A stretch of DNA of 23,059 bases. It comes from Bacillota bacterium (lineage in GTDB: Bacteria; Bacillota; Clostridia; Acetivibrionales; DTU013). Under the pieces are notes generated by a model. That model was not told the origin of the DNA, ran no database searches, and worked only from the letters and a program-made list of their open reading frames with translations. The stretch covers positions 1 through 23,059 of the forward strand of contig JAEYON010000142.1 in the NCBI GenBank assembly GCA_023411645.1, given 5' to 3'. Numbering within the stretch: position 1 is the first letter of the stretch; every line of letters starts with the position of its first letter. Of this stretch, positions 1 to 7,048 are shown one piece after another. The position numbers and the translations under genes were made by a program.

Positions 1-99
1 CATGCGACCCTGGCTCATCCTGCTCATCCCATTCATGCGACCCTGGTTCATCCTGCTCATCCCATTCCTGCGTCCCTGGTTCATCCTGCTCTTCCCATA
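1..99. repeat. 33-bp tandem repeat, about three units, in frame
   Basis: Units of 33 bp start at 1, 34 and 67. Units 1 and 2 differ by one base; unit 3 is more diverged (CCTGCGTCC for CATGCGACC, and CTCTTCCC for CTCATCCC). The period is a multiple of three, so the coding frame of the minus-strand protein is kept. The array may continue beyond base 1. Confidence 0.85.
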
Positions 100-310
100 T
101 CGGCGTCATTTCCCGTTTCAACGCCCCTTCCGCATTCAACGAATTTCCCCGTTCCGAAAATTTGTCTCTTTCTGACGGATTCGCTACAGACGAAGGCATA
201 TCACCGAAGACATTAATACCGAAAAACAAACGCATTACAGCAATGTTCCCCAGAAACATAAGCAAAAAAATAACTGTCATCAGCTTCAGAATACTTTTTC
301 TTTTTCTCAT
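1..310 (-). CDS. 5' part of a membrane-anchored or secreted protein with 11-residue acidic repeats (partial)
   Basis: The minus strand is open from an ATG at 310 to the window edge (103 codons), so only the N-terminus is visible. It begins with basic MRKRKS, followed by a hydrophobic stretch at about residues 9-33, which looks like a signal peptide or single membrane anchor. A polar Ser/Asn/Glu-rich linker follows. The visible end is a run of 11-residue repeats, EWDEQDEPGSH and close variants, encoded by about three 33-bp units at 1-99. No domain was recognised. The likely topology is a short cytoplasmic tail, one membrane segment and an acidic Trp-containing external stalk. The only SD-like bases (AGGT) lie inside a palindrome just upstream. 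The gene is downstream of galU on the same strand. Function unknown. Confidence 0.6.
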   Translation of the reverse strand, partial: MRKRKSILKLMTVIFLLMFLGNIAVMRLFFGINVFGDMPSSVANPSERDKFSERGNSLNAEGALKREMTPIWEEQDEPGTQEWDEQDEPGSHEWDEQDEPGSH

Positions 311-344
311 AATAATACCTGTAAATCTCTTTACAGGTATTATT
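311..344. promoter_or_regulatory. Perfect 34-bp palindrome (15-bp arms, 4-nt loop) directly before a start codon
   Basis: AATAATACCTGTAAA (311-325) is the exact reverse complement of TTTACAGGTATTATT (330-344), with a 4-base loop. It abuts the minus-strand ATG at 308-310. In the mRNA the arm nearest the start holds AGGT at SD-like spacing, so a hairpin would hide the ribosome site. It could instead be a protein operator or a terminator for galU read-through; there is no clear T-run. Confidence 0.7.
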
Positions 345-384
345 GGCAATATATGCCCCGTAATATTCAAGAATTGTACCGCAT

Positions 385-1254
385 TTACAAAGAACAGCCT
401 TTTTCTCTTAAATAGGCAGAGAAATCATCTCTGATATCGTCCCGCTTCAATGCAAATTCTACTGTCGCCTGAAGGAAGCCGAGCTTATTTCCAACATCGT
501 AGCGTTTCCCGATGAAGTCGTATGCTATCATAGAACCTGAAGAAAGCAGCATCCTCAGCGCATCGGTCAATTGAATCTCTCCGCCCTTGCCTGGAGTAAC
601 ACTCTCGAGATAAGTGAAAATATCGGGCGAGATAATATAACGTCCAAGAATGGCGACATTGGAAGGAGCCTTATCATGATCCGGTTTTTCCACCATATCC
701 TCAACCTGGTATATGCGATGATCTAGCTCTGTGCACTTGATAATCCCATACTTTGAGACATCCTCCTGAGCTACTCGCTGAACTCCTAAAACCGTAGTGT
801 CATATTTTTCATAAACCTCAATCATCTGCTTCAGGCACGGCACTTCAGAATCGACAATATCATCCCCAAGCAGTACAGCAAAGGGCTCGTTTCCGATAAA
901 CGACCTGGCGCAGTAAATGGCATGCCCAAGTCCTCTCGGTTCTTTCTGCCTGACATAGTTTACGTTCGCCAGATTTGAAATGCTCTGAACAAGTGCAAGA
1001 AGCTCCTCCTCGCCTTTTCTCTTCAGCATGTCCTCCAGTTCATAGGACTTGTCAAAATGATCCTCGATCGCCCTCTTACCGCGTCCTGTTACTATAAGTA
1101 TGTCTTCAATCCCTGATGCGATTGCCTCTTCGACAATATACTGTATCGTAGGCTTATCAACGATCGGGAGCATCTCCTTCGGCTGAGCTTTCGTGGCGGG
1201 TAAAAACCTTGTGCCCAGTCCTGCAGCCGGAATTACAGCCTTGCGGACTTTCAT
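385..1254 (-). CDS. galU: UTP--glucose-1-phosphate uridylyltransferase
   Basis: A 289-residue cytoplasmic nucleotidyltransferase that makes UDP-glucose from UTP and glucose-1-phosphate, for glycolipids, wall polymers and polysaccharides. The N-terminal nucleotide-binding signature is complete: AAGLGTRFLPATK at residues 10-22, followed by QPKEMLP. Further family motifs are the LLGDDIV metal/sugar-binding segment, the MVEKP lysine motif and the GGEIQLTDAL segment. Length is normal for bacterial GalU/GtaB. The ATG at 1254 follows a good SD (GGGGAG). A minus-strand promoter is plausible at 1312-1340. It is divergent from the RMD1-like pair. GtaB-type paralogues in Firmicutes have the same fold, so the exact paralogue name is less sure than the reaction. 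Confidence 0.95.
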   Translation of the reverse strand: MKVRKAVIPAAGLGTRFLPATKAQPKEMLPIVDKPTIQYIVEEAIASGIEDILIVTGRGKRAIEDHFDKSYELEDMLKRKGEEELLALVQSISNLANVNYVRQKEPRGLGHAIYCARSFIGNEPFAVLLGDDIVDSEVPCLKQMIEVYEKYDTTVLGVQRVAQEDVSKYGIIKCTELDHRIYQVEDMVEKPDHDKAPSNVAILGRYIISPDIFTYLESVTPGKGGEIQLTDALRMLLSSGSMIAYDFIGKRYDVGNKLGFLQATVEFALKRDDIRDDFSAYLREKGCSL

Positions 1255-1311
1255 ATCATCACTCCCCTACTATAAACATAGAAATAAATATATCATTTTT
1301 CTTATATTTAA

Positions 1312-1340
1312 ATTATCATATATTTGGATACCCTTTACAA
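1312..1340 (-). promoter_or_regulatory. Predicted sigma-A promoter for galU
   Basis: On the minus strand, -35 TTGTAA (1335-1340) and -10 GATAAT (1312-1317) are separated by 17 bp, upstream of the galU SD. The surrounding region is AT-rich. It overlaps the leader of the divergent gene at 1358. Confidence 0.4.
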
Positions 1341-1357
1341 TAGAGGTGAAACAATTT

Positions 1358-2182
1358 ATGGGAAATTTTCAGCTAAGGGCTTATGCAGTTTTAAATGAGA
1401 TTGACCTGAATAAAATTGCTGTCAGCTGCAGCATACCGAAGAAATACACGTGGGAAGAGCCGCTGGTTTTGCAGCAGGAGCTTCTGGAAAGGATCCTGGG
1501 CCGCAGGTTTGAGGCGGACCAATTAGTGTTTATCTTCTCATTCGGAAGCATCGTGCTGATAAATGTCCCTGAAGGTGATATGCCCACACTACTGAGGTAC
1601 ATTAAGGGTTTTGAGCCTGAACTCGATCTGAATCACTGGAAGCAATACATGGACGAATACGAAATTCGGGTAGGTCAGGTGGATGTTCCGGAAATCAGCG
1701 ACACATGCGCCATCATTCCACGATATGAAAGATTCTATACTGAGCTTGTTGCTATAATTATCGCGAAATCGGTGGCAATGGAGAAAAGCGAGTACGAACT
1801 TGGAAAGATCCTCGACACACTGGAGGCAATGATCGACCGCTTGGAGCAGGGAAAGCTGCGGCTGGGCAACCGTGCACTTGCCAGGACGACCGCAAAAGTT
1901 ACCAGGCATCAGTATAACACCATCAACTACATCATGATCCTGGATAAGCCCGATATCACCTGGACCAATAGCGATGCGTCGCTTTTTTATGAAAAAATGT
2001 CCGAGTTCTTTGAGTTAAGTGACAGGTACACAATCCTGACAAAGAAAACTGATATGCTCAACAATATCATCAGCGGCTTCTCCTCTATCAGCCACTTTGT
2101 CAGCGGAATGTTTGTTGAATGGATCATTGTACTGCTAATCGTTGTGGAGGTAATACTAATGATTGCAGATTTACTTCGTTAG
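1358..2182 (+). CDS. RMD1/DUF155 (YagE) family protein, copy 1
   Basis: A 274-residue protein with the RMD1/DUF155 layout. An N-terminal alpha/beta region carries the FIFSFGSIVLIN strand motif at about residues 52-63. A central helical part contains IIAKSVAMEKSE and a run resembling RTTAKVTRHQ. It continues with the Asp-Pro-Asp/Trp segment LDKPDITW and the FELSDRYTILTKKTDML segment, then a hydrophobic C-terminal helix (EWIIVLLIVVEVILMIADLL) that probably anchors it in the membrane. Eukaryotic relatives act in mitochondria; the bacterial role is unknown to me. The ATG at 1358 is chosen because AGAGGTG lies 9 bases upstream; an in-frame GTG at 1346 is possible. A second copy follows 10 bp downstream. 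Confidence 0.8.
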   Translation: MGNFQLRAYAVLNEIDLNKIAVSCSIPKKYTWEEPLVLQQELLERILGRRFEADQLVFIFSFGSIVLINVPEGDMPTLLRYIKGFEPELDLNHWKQYMDEYEIRVGQVDVPEISDTCAIIPRYERFYTELVAIIIAKSVAMEKSEYELGKILDTLEAMIDRLEQGKLRLGNRALARTTAKVTRHQYNTINYIMILDKPDITWTNSDASLFYEKMSEFFELSDRYTILTKKTDMLNNIISGFSSISHFVSGMFVEWIIVLLIVVEVILMIADLLR

Positions 2183-2192
2183 GAGACAGTCT

Positions 2193-3047
2193 ATGAAGTC
2201 GGTACGCTTTTTTTCTTCTAAGATAGCATTTTTCATCGATTTGAAAAAGGTAGCCGCTGCCTTCAGACTTACCACGCCCGAAAGCTGGGAAGACTGCATC
2301 ATCTTAGAGGAACAACAGTTAGTTGAGATATATAGCGTCTATATGCCATCCAGAAGGATTTATATCTTTTCATATGGCTGTGTTGTATTTGAAAATTTTG
2401 GAGTGGATGAAATGGGAGAGTTCCACAAGAGTATTGCTATGATCATAGGCGAACTGGATTACCAAATGCTGGCCAATTATAATGAAAGTTATGCCTTGCC
2501 AATCGAAGAAGGTAAGACGGACACCTCCCTGTCCTATGTAGTTGCAGTAGTGCTCGCCAAATCATCAGCTCTTTCGAGACAGGAGGCCAATGTAGATCTG
2601 CTGTTGGATGAAGCTGAGAGTTTTATTGACAAACTGCAAACTGCAGCCTTTAACAGCGGTACCCGGAAATTTTCGAGAACCATGGCACGTATCATCCGCT
2701 TTGAACATGAAAGCGTCGCGGCCATCAAGTTATTTGAAAGGCCTGCAGAGGCAGCCGGAAGCCTTGCGCTCAGAGAAGCCTATGACAAATTGTCAGTCCG
2801 CTTTGAACTTGAGGATAGATATGATGTACTTGAAAAGAAAATCCTTGAGCTTCGGAGCATTGTCCGATCCTATGCCGGGCTTCGAAATAACAGTCGGGAA
2901 AAAAGGCTGCTCTTTTTTGAAATATTTTTGCTTGCCCTATTCCCTCTGTTCCGAATCCTGGAATTTGTACTTCAAAGGTTGGGGATCGAGAATGTCTTTA
3001 AGCTGCTGTTAACGGATTTGTTACAAAAACTTAATATACTTTTTTAG
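2193..3047 (+). CDS. RMD1/DUF155 family protein, copy 2 (diverged paralogue)
   Basis: A 284-residue paralogue of the preceding gene with the same order of motifs: YIFSYGCVVFEN, AVVLAKSSALSRQE, a SRTMARIIRFEH helix, and FELEDRYDVLEKKI followed by a long helix. The C-terminus differs: the EWIIVLLI anchor is replaced by a longer, more basic and hydrophobic tail (FFEIFLLALFPLFRILEFVL, then an amphipathic end). ATG 2193 has AGGAGA upstream; the frame is open earlier but that part overlaps copy 1. The 10-bp gap suggests one operon and perhaps a heteromeric complex. The Asp-Pro-Asp/Trp segment is degenerate here (FERPAEAAG), so the copies have probably diverged in function. Confidence 0.75.
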   Translation: MKSVRFFSSKIAFFIDLKKVAAAFRLTTPESWEDCIILEEQQLVEIYSVYMPSRRIYIFSYGCVVFENFGVDEMGEFHKSIAMIIGELDYQMLANYNESYALPIEEGKTDTSLSYVVAVVLAKSSALSRQEANVDLLLDEAESFIDKLQTAAFNSGTRKFSRTMARIIRFEHESVAAIKLFERPAEAAGSLALREAYDKLSVRFELEDRYDVLEKKILELRSIVRSYAGLRNNSREKRLLFFEIFLLALFPLFRILEFVLQRLGIENVFKLLLTDLLQKLNILF

Positions 3048-3147
3048 CAAATCATGGTACAATATAATTGCCACAGCCAATAATACTAATTTTTCATTTT
3101 TGTTCCTCCTTTTAATATAGAAATGGCTGATTTCATTTTATTTGGTT

Positions 3148-3205
3148 AAAGCACTTATTTTATCGGTATTATTTTTAAAATATTTATCAAAGTGCTTTAT
3201 TTTTT
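3148..3205 (+). terminator. Predicted terminator after the RMD1-like pair
   Basis: AAAGCACTT (3148-3156) pairs exactly with AAGTGCTTT (3190-3198) around a long AT-rich loop and is followed by a T-run. The loop (about 33 nt) is long for a classic terminator. The rest of 3048-3352 holds no gene I can support. Confidence 0.5.
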
Positions 3206-3352
3206 TGCTCGTTTTTTCCGGTGATGGTATACAGGTGCAGGTAATGCAGGCAGCTCTTGCAAGTTAAGCTCTTGTTTCCGTTATTGCAGAATATCCATGA
3301 GATGTGAAGAGTAACATGCCAAAATATACATTTCGTCGGAAGATGAAATTTG

Positions 3353-3381
3353 TTGATAAGATTTGGTTTATTGAGTATAAT
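3353..3381 (+). promoter_or_regulatory. Sigma-A promoter of the SRP RNA
   Basis: -35 TTGATA (3353-3358) and -10 TATAAT (3376-3381) are separated by exactly 17 bp, a near-consensus promoter suited to a constitutive stable RNA. Predicted transcription start is about 3388, some 30 nt before the mature 5' end. Confidence 0.75.
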
Positions 3382-3416
3382 AGGTTAGTATCACTTATGT
3401 TCATAGTGTTTATTCT

Positions 3417-3689
3417 TTGGCTGTGCTAGACGGGGAGGTAGCGGTGCCCTGTACCTGCAATCCGCTGCAGCAGGGTTGAATTCCTGTTCGAGGCTTTACT
3501 TTTGTAGAGTCTGCCCCATGCAAGTGGCGATGATAGTTGGGTCTTGCGCAACGGAATCCTGTGAACCCCGCCAGGTCCGGAAGGAAGCAACGGTAAGCAG
3601 TAACTTTCGTGTGCCGCAGGGTTGCCTGATTAGAGTTAACTATATGGGTTACGTTTGTAGAAGTAAGTCGACAACAGGTGCACAGTCAA
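3417..3689 (+). ncRNA. ffs: Signal recognition particle RNA, long Bacillus-type (6S/scRNA)
   Basis: This is the scaffold RNA of the signal recognition particle, which targets nascent membrane and secreted proteins with Ffh. The Alu domain is present near the 5' end (GGGGAGGTAGCGGTGCCC, CTGTACCTGCAATCCGCT). The S-domain holds the invariant Ffh-binding stem (GTCCGGAAGGAAGCA with GGTTGCCTG nearby). The ends pair: TTGGCTGTGC at 3417-3426 with GCACAGTCAA at 3680-3689. The length of about 270 nt and the Alu domain are typical of Bacillus and Clostridia rather than the short 4.5S form. Ends were set from the terminal helix and may be off by a few bases. It lies upstream of dnaX, a common location in Firmicutes. 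Confidence 0.95.
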
Positions 3690-3704
3690 TTAAATTTTAT
3701 GAAG

Positions 3705-3739
3705 GAGGCATTCCGGTTATCAGGGAATGTCTCTTTTTT
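3705..3739 (+). terminator. Rho-independent terminator of the SRP RNA
   Basis: GAGGCATTCC (3705-3714) pairs with GGAATGTCTC (3724-3733), ten pairs including one G-U, followed by six T residues. The T-run touches the first base of the dnaX-side repeat element. Confidence 0.85.
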
Positions 3740-3910
3740 AGCCAAAACGCACATGGCCAATTATATCATGATAAATCATGATATAATATCTGCTAATCTC
3801 CAACACGCAGATATTATATACCTCCGGCGGATTTTATGGCCGTGCGAGATTTTTGGCTTTAGCCAAAACGCACATGGCCAATTATATCATGATAAATCAT
3901 GATATAATAT
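3737..3910. repeat. Hairpin-module repeat, locus A (upstream of dnaX)
   Basis: A 53-bp perfect direct repeat (3737-3789 and 3858-3910) contains X (GCCAAAACGCACATGGCC) plus palindrome H1 (13-bp arms ATTATATCATGAT, 2-nt loop). Between the copies lie hairpin H2 (TATAATATCTGC 3782-3793 / GCAGATATTATA 3807-3818), the core beginning CCTCCGGCGG (3821), and Y (GGCCGTGCG...TTTTTGGC, 3838-3857), which pairs with the second X. H1 copy 1 and H2 share TATAAT, so they are mutually exclusive as hairpins. The final H1 ends in TATAAT (3903-3908), 37 bp before the dnaX start. Confidence 0.85.
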
Positions 3911-3945
3911 AAGTGCATTTCCACTTTGAATGAGGTGAACACAAT

Positions 3946-5667
3946 ATGTCATACATCGCTTTATACAGAGAATGGCGCCCTATCAGGTTTGAAGATGTCG
4001 TAGAACAGGAGCATGTGGTCAGAACGCTCAGGTATAGTGTAAGTACGGACAGGGTCGCGCACGCATACCTTTTCTGCGGCACAAGGGGAACCGGCAAGAC
4101 TACAATGGCCCATATTCTTTCAAGGGCGGTCAACTGCCTGGATTCTCATGACGGCGAACCCTGCAATCAATGCGAGATCTGCCGGGAGATCATTACCGGC
4201 AGCAGTATGGATGTTCTTGAAATCGATGCGGCCTCCAACAACAGCGTTGACAATGTACGGCAGATTCGCGATGAAGTCATATACATGCCGGCAAAGGCCA
4301 GAAAAAAAGTATACATCATAGATGAAGTCCATATGCTTTCAACAGGCGCATTCAATGCACTGTTGAAAACACTTGAGGAACCGCCTGAGCATGTGATGTT
4401 CATATTGGCTACAACGGAACCCCACAAGCTGCCGGCAACCATCCTTTCTCGCTGCCAGCGGTTTGATTTCAGACGTATTTCACAGAGCAGCATTATGAAG
4501 CAGCTTGATAAAATATCCTCCACCGACGGAATAACGCTCAACCAGGATGCTGCAGCTCTGATAGCACGATTGTCGGACGGTGCCATGCGCGATGCAATTA
4601 GCCTTTTGGACCAATGCATCTCCTTAGGAAATAAGATTATAGAATATGATGACGTCCTTTCTGTGGTCGGTATCGTAAATGATTCCTTCATGACACAGTT
4701 CACGGACAGCATGCTGGCGCGGGAAATACCGGCTATCCTTGAGAATGTCAGCCGTTTGGCCGCCGACGGCCGTGACATCACACACTTTGTATCGGATCTG
4801 GTACTGTATTATAGAAACCTGTTAATATGCAAGTCCACAAAGGGGCAGTGTGATACCCTGATCGATGTCCCCACACAAATAATTCAAATCATGAAGAAGC
4901 AAGCCGAAACAATCACACATGACGAGATCATCCGGCATGTAAAGGAGCTCTCCGCGCTGGAATATAACCTGAAATGGGCTGTAAACCCGAGAATCCTGCT
5001 CGAGGTAACACTAATCAAGCTATGCGGCAGCGGCAGTCAATTTGATGCCAGCCTCGCAGATAGACTTACTGCTTTGGAGAAAAAGCTGGAGGGCGCATAC
5101 TTTACCGGACAAGCTGCTGCAGATGAAACGGCATCTGCATACGAGGCTGTAAGCACTGCTGCAACGCCGGAGACTTCCTGCAAACCTGAGACCCTTCCTG
5201 AATTGGTCGCCGCTCCTGAAACGGAGGCTGCTTCGGTATCGGTTGCCGCTGCTAAAATGAATTCCGCCTCAGGGACGGAAATATATGTGCAAACCTCCCC
5301 TGCCGGGTCGCCCGAATTCAAACTCTGGCCAAAGGTCATGAAGCATTTGAAGGATCTTGGCAGAATGACCATTTATGCCTATTTGCTCAATGTTAAGGCC
5401 GTTGAACTTGGCGAGGATTCCATAGGACTCATCATAAAGGAAAGCCCGATCAGGGCAAGCGTTTCACGGCTGGAACACCTAAAAACAATTGAGGAAGCCG
5501 TCAGCAGGGTTGCAGGTCGCGAGATGAAGGTAAAATGCCTGGACGAGGATATCGTCCAAAAAGTATTTTCTTCTCCTAAGCCCTCAGAGGGCAGCGAATT
5601 GCTGAAAAAGGCACGCAGTATCGCAAACAAGGCCGGACTGCCGCTTGAAATCATTGACGACGAGTAG
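3946..5667 (+). CDS. dnaX: DNA polymerase III subunit gamma/tau
   Basis: The clamp-loader ATPase of the replicative polymerase, 573 residues. The N-terminal AAA+ module has Walker A GTRGTGKTT (45-53), the four zinc-binding cysteines C64, C73, C76 and C79, Walker B IIDEVH (124-129) and the SRC arginine-finger motif in ATILSRCQRF. A helical lid/collar domain follows. An Ala/Glu/Ser/Thr-rich linker spans about 390-445. A C-terminal domain of about 120 residues may contact polymerase or helicase. ATG 3946 has GAGGTG upstream. I saw no internal frameshift signal near the linker. It sits between two copies of the hairpin-module repeat and begins the dnaX-ybaB-recR set. Confidence 0.96.
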   Translation: MSYIALYREWRPIRFEDVVEQEHVVRTLRYSVSTDRVAHAYLFCGTRGTGKTTMAHILSRAVNCLDSHDGEPCNQCEICREIITGSSMDVLEIDAASNNSVDNVRQIRDEVIYMPAKARKKVYIIDEVHMLSTGAFNALLKTLEEPPEHVMFILATTEPHKLPATILSRCQRFDFRRISQSSIMKQLDKISSTDGITLNQDAAALIARLSDGAMRDAISLLDQCISLGNKIIEYDDVLSVVGIVNDSFMTQFTDSMLAREIPAILENVSRLAADGRDITHFVSDLVLYYRNLLICKSTKGQCDTLIDVPTQIIQIMKKQAETITHDEIIRHVKELSALEYNLKWAVNPRILLEVTLIKLCGSGSQFDASLADRLTALEKKLEGAYFTGQAAADETASAYEAVSTAATPETSCKPETLPELVAAPETEAASVSVAAAKMNSASGTEIYVQTSPAGSPEFKLWPKVMKHLKDLGRMTIYAYLLNVKAVELGEDSIGLIIKESPIRASVSRLEHLKTIEEAVSRVAGREMKVKCLDEDIVQKVFSSPKPSEGSELLKKARSIANKAGLPLEIIDDE

Positions 5668-5714
5668 CGTAAAACCCCACTTGTATGAAATAATTAGCGT
5701 ATTGTATAATAAAG

Positions 5715-5949
5715 CAAAATCTATGGCCGAAACGCACATGCGCTATTATACCATGATAAATCATGGTATAATAACCTCAGCAAGTGAGGTTATTATACGC
5801 CTCCGGCGGAATTTATGCGCGTGCGAAATTTTCGGCGGATATGTATTTTAACTATGCAGAAATGCTACACTTATGTAACATTTCGCCTAACAAAATCTAT
5901 GGCCGAAACGCACATGCGCTATTATACCATGATAAATCATGGTATAATA
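5715..5949. repeat. Hairpin-module repeat, locus B (between dnaX and ybaB)
   Basis: A 59-bp perfect direct repeat (5715-5773 and 5891-5949) carries X (GCCGAAACGCACATGCGC) and palindrome H1 (14-bp arms TATTATACCATGAT, 2-nt loop). Between the copies are H2 (TATAATAACCTCA 5767-5779 / TGAGGTTATTATA 5785-5797, loop GCAAG), the core CGCCTCCGGCGG (5798-5809), Y (GCGCGTGCGAAATTTTCGGC, 5817-5836) and about 60 bp of unrelated sequence. The X/Y arms read GCGC where locus A has GGCC, on both sides. The second H1 supplies TATAAT at 5943-5948, 34 bp before the ybaB start. Confidence 0.87.
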
Positions 5950-5982
5950 TTAAGAAGTAAAACAATTTGAGGAGGCAGTAAA

Positions 5983-6330
5983 ATGGCAAAAGGTGGATTT
6001 CCCGGTTTTGGCGGAGGCGGCAATATAAACAATCTTATGAAGCAAGCTCAGAAAATGCAGAAGGATATGGAGAAACTGCAGGCAGAGCTTCAGGAAAAAG
6101 AAGTTGAAACGACTGCCGGAGGCGGAGCAATTAAGGTTGTTGCCACCGGAAAGAAAGAAATCAAGGAAATTATTATAAATCGTGACGTAGTTGATCCGGA
6201 TGATGTAGAAATGCTGCAGGATCTGGTTTTGGCTGCTGTAAACGAGGCTCTTCGCATGGCTGATGAAATGGTCAACGGTGAAATGTCCAAAATAACAGGC
6301 GGCATGGGCGGACTCGGCGGGTTATTCTAA
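5983..6330 (+). CDS. ybaB: YbaB/EbfC family nucleoid-associated protein
   Basis: A 115-residue small DNA-binding protein of the YbaB/EbfC family, dimeric in characterised members and often encoded with recR. It starts with a Gly-rich segment (GGFPGFGGGGN). A long Met/Gln/Lys/Glu-rich helix follows (NNLMKQAQKMQKDMEKLQ, about residues 17-34). Next come the beta-sheet core with ETTAGGGAIKVVATG, the second helix with MLQDLVLAAVNEAL, and a Gly-rich tail (TGGMGGLGGLF). Length and order match the family. The SD GAGGAGG is strong. It ends 1 bp before the recR start, so the two are almost certainly co-transcribed and translationally coupled. Confidence 0.95.
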   Translation: MAKGGFPGFGGGGNINNLMKQAQKMQKDMEKLQAELQEKEVETTAGGGAIKVVATGKKEIKEIIINRDVVDPDDVEMLQDLVLAAVNEALRMADEMVNGEMSKITGGMGGLGGLF

Positions 6331-6331
6331 T

Positions 6332-6934
6332 ATGAGCTACTTTTATTCCCCGCCGGTTGCCAAACTGATTGAAGAATTTGAGAAGCTTCCGGGCATCGGA
6401 CATAAGACTGCCCAGAGGCTTGCTTTTCATGTGCTGAATCTTCCTGTGGAAAAAACCGACAGCCTCGCCAATGCAATCAGGGATGCCAAGCTGAAAACCC
6501 GTTACTGCTCTATCTGCTATAACCTTACGGAATCAGATCCCTGTAATATATGCAGTAACGTCAAACGTGACATGAGCACAATCTGCGTTGTAGAAGATCC
6601 CAGAGATGTTGTCGCCCTGGAAAGAGTCCGCGAATTCAAAGGGGTTTATCATGTGCTGCATGGCGCAATTTCGCCGATGGAAGGCATCGGCCCGGAGGAT
6701 ATAAAAATACGCGAGCTGATTCAGAGAATACGGGAAGCTGATATTCGGGAGGTTATTCTCGCAACCAATCCCAATGTTGAAGGCGAAGCTACCGCAATGT
6801 ACATATCAAAGCTTTTAAAGCCTGCGGGCATCAAGACTACCAGGATCGCCCACGGGATACCGGTCGGAGGAGATCTGGAATATGCCGACGAGGTAACGTT
6901 GGCAAAAGCAATGGAGGGTCGCCGCGAACTCTAA
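6332..6934 (+). CDS. recR: Recombination mediator RecR
   Basis: A 200-residue protein that works with RecO (and RecF) to load RecA on single-stranded DNA at gaps. The N-terminal helix-hairpin-helix has KLPGIGHKTAQRLAF (18-32). The zinc finger is C59-x2-C62 ... C71-x2-C74. The Toprim domain begins at TICVVEDPRDV (83-93), and the C-terminal ATNPNVEGEATAMYI and RIAHGIPVGGDLEYAD motifs are intact. Full family length. The ATG follows the ybaB stop after one base and lacks a strong SD, so expression likely depends on translational coupling. A strong terminator follows at 6996. Confidence 0.97.
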   Translation: MSYFYSPPVAKLIEEFEKLPGIGHKTAQRLAFHVLNLPVEKTDSLANAIRDAKLKTRYCSICYNLTESDPCNICSNVKRDMSTICVVEDPRDVVALERVREFKGVYHVLHGAISPMEGIGPEDIKIRELIQRIREADIREVILATNPNVEGEATAMYISKLLKPAGIKTTRIAHGIPVGGDLEYADEVTLAKAMEGRREL

Positions 6935-6995
6935 CGACTAGATTCAGAGAAAATCTCTTGATTATAGGAAAATCTTCTTGTGTTACACGTATCAC

Positions 6996-7037
6996 AAAGG
7001 GCTGCTCGCAAGCCAATGTTGCGACCAGCCCTTTTTA
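6996..7037. terminator. Terminator between recR and the MATE gene (convergent)
   Basis: AAAGGGCTGCTCGCAA pairs with TTGCGACCAGCCCTTT (one mismatch) around a 7-nt loop, followed by a T-run. The A-run on the other side means it could also stop transcription from the minus-strand MATE gene. Confidence 0.88.
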
Positions 7038-7048
7038 TTATGTCCAGA

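Noticed and set aside
162..434. 90-residue plus-strand ORF
   Set aside because: Antisense to the N-terminal part of the acidic-repeat protein and the end of galU; no SD, and the opposite strand has good coding sense.
3476..3902. Two plus-strand ORFs across the SRP RNA and the repeat
   Set aside because: They lie in the SRP RNA and in locus A; the reading frame through the repeat simply reflects the 53-bp direct repeat. No SD and no family.
4306..4314. A-run in dnaX as a frameshift site for a short gamma form
   Set aside because: It encodes the conserved ARKKVYIIDE segment inside the ATPase core; programmed frameshifts in dnaX lie after the core, before the linker.
5645..5851. 68-residue ORF over locus B
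   Set aside because: Starts inside the dnaX end and runs through the hairpin repeat; no SD, no recognisable protein.
3737..5949. CRISPR array
   Set aside because: Only two copies per locus, copies contain internal palindromes and pair with sequence between them, and there are no regular spacers or cas genes.
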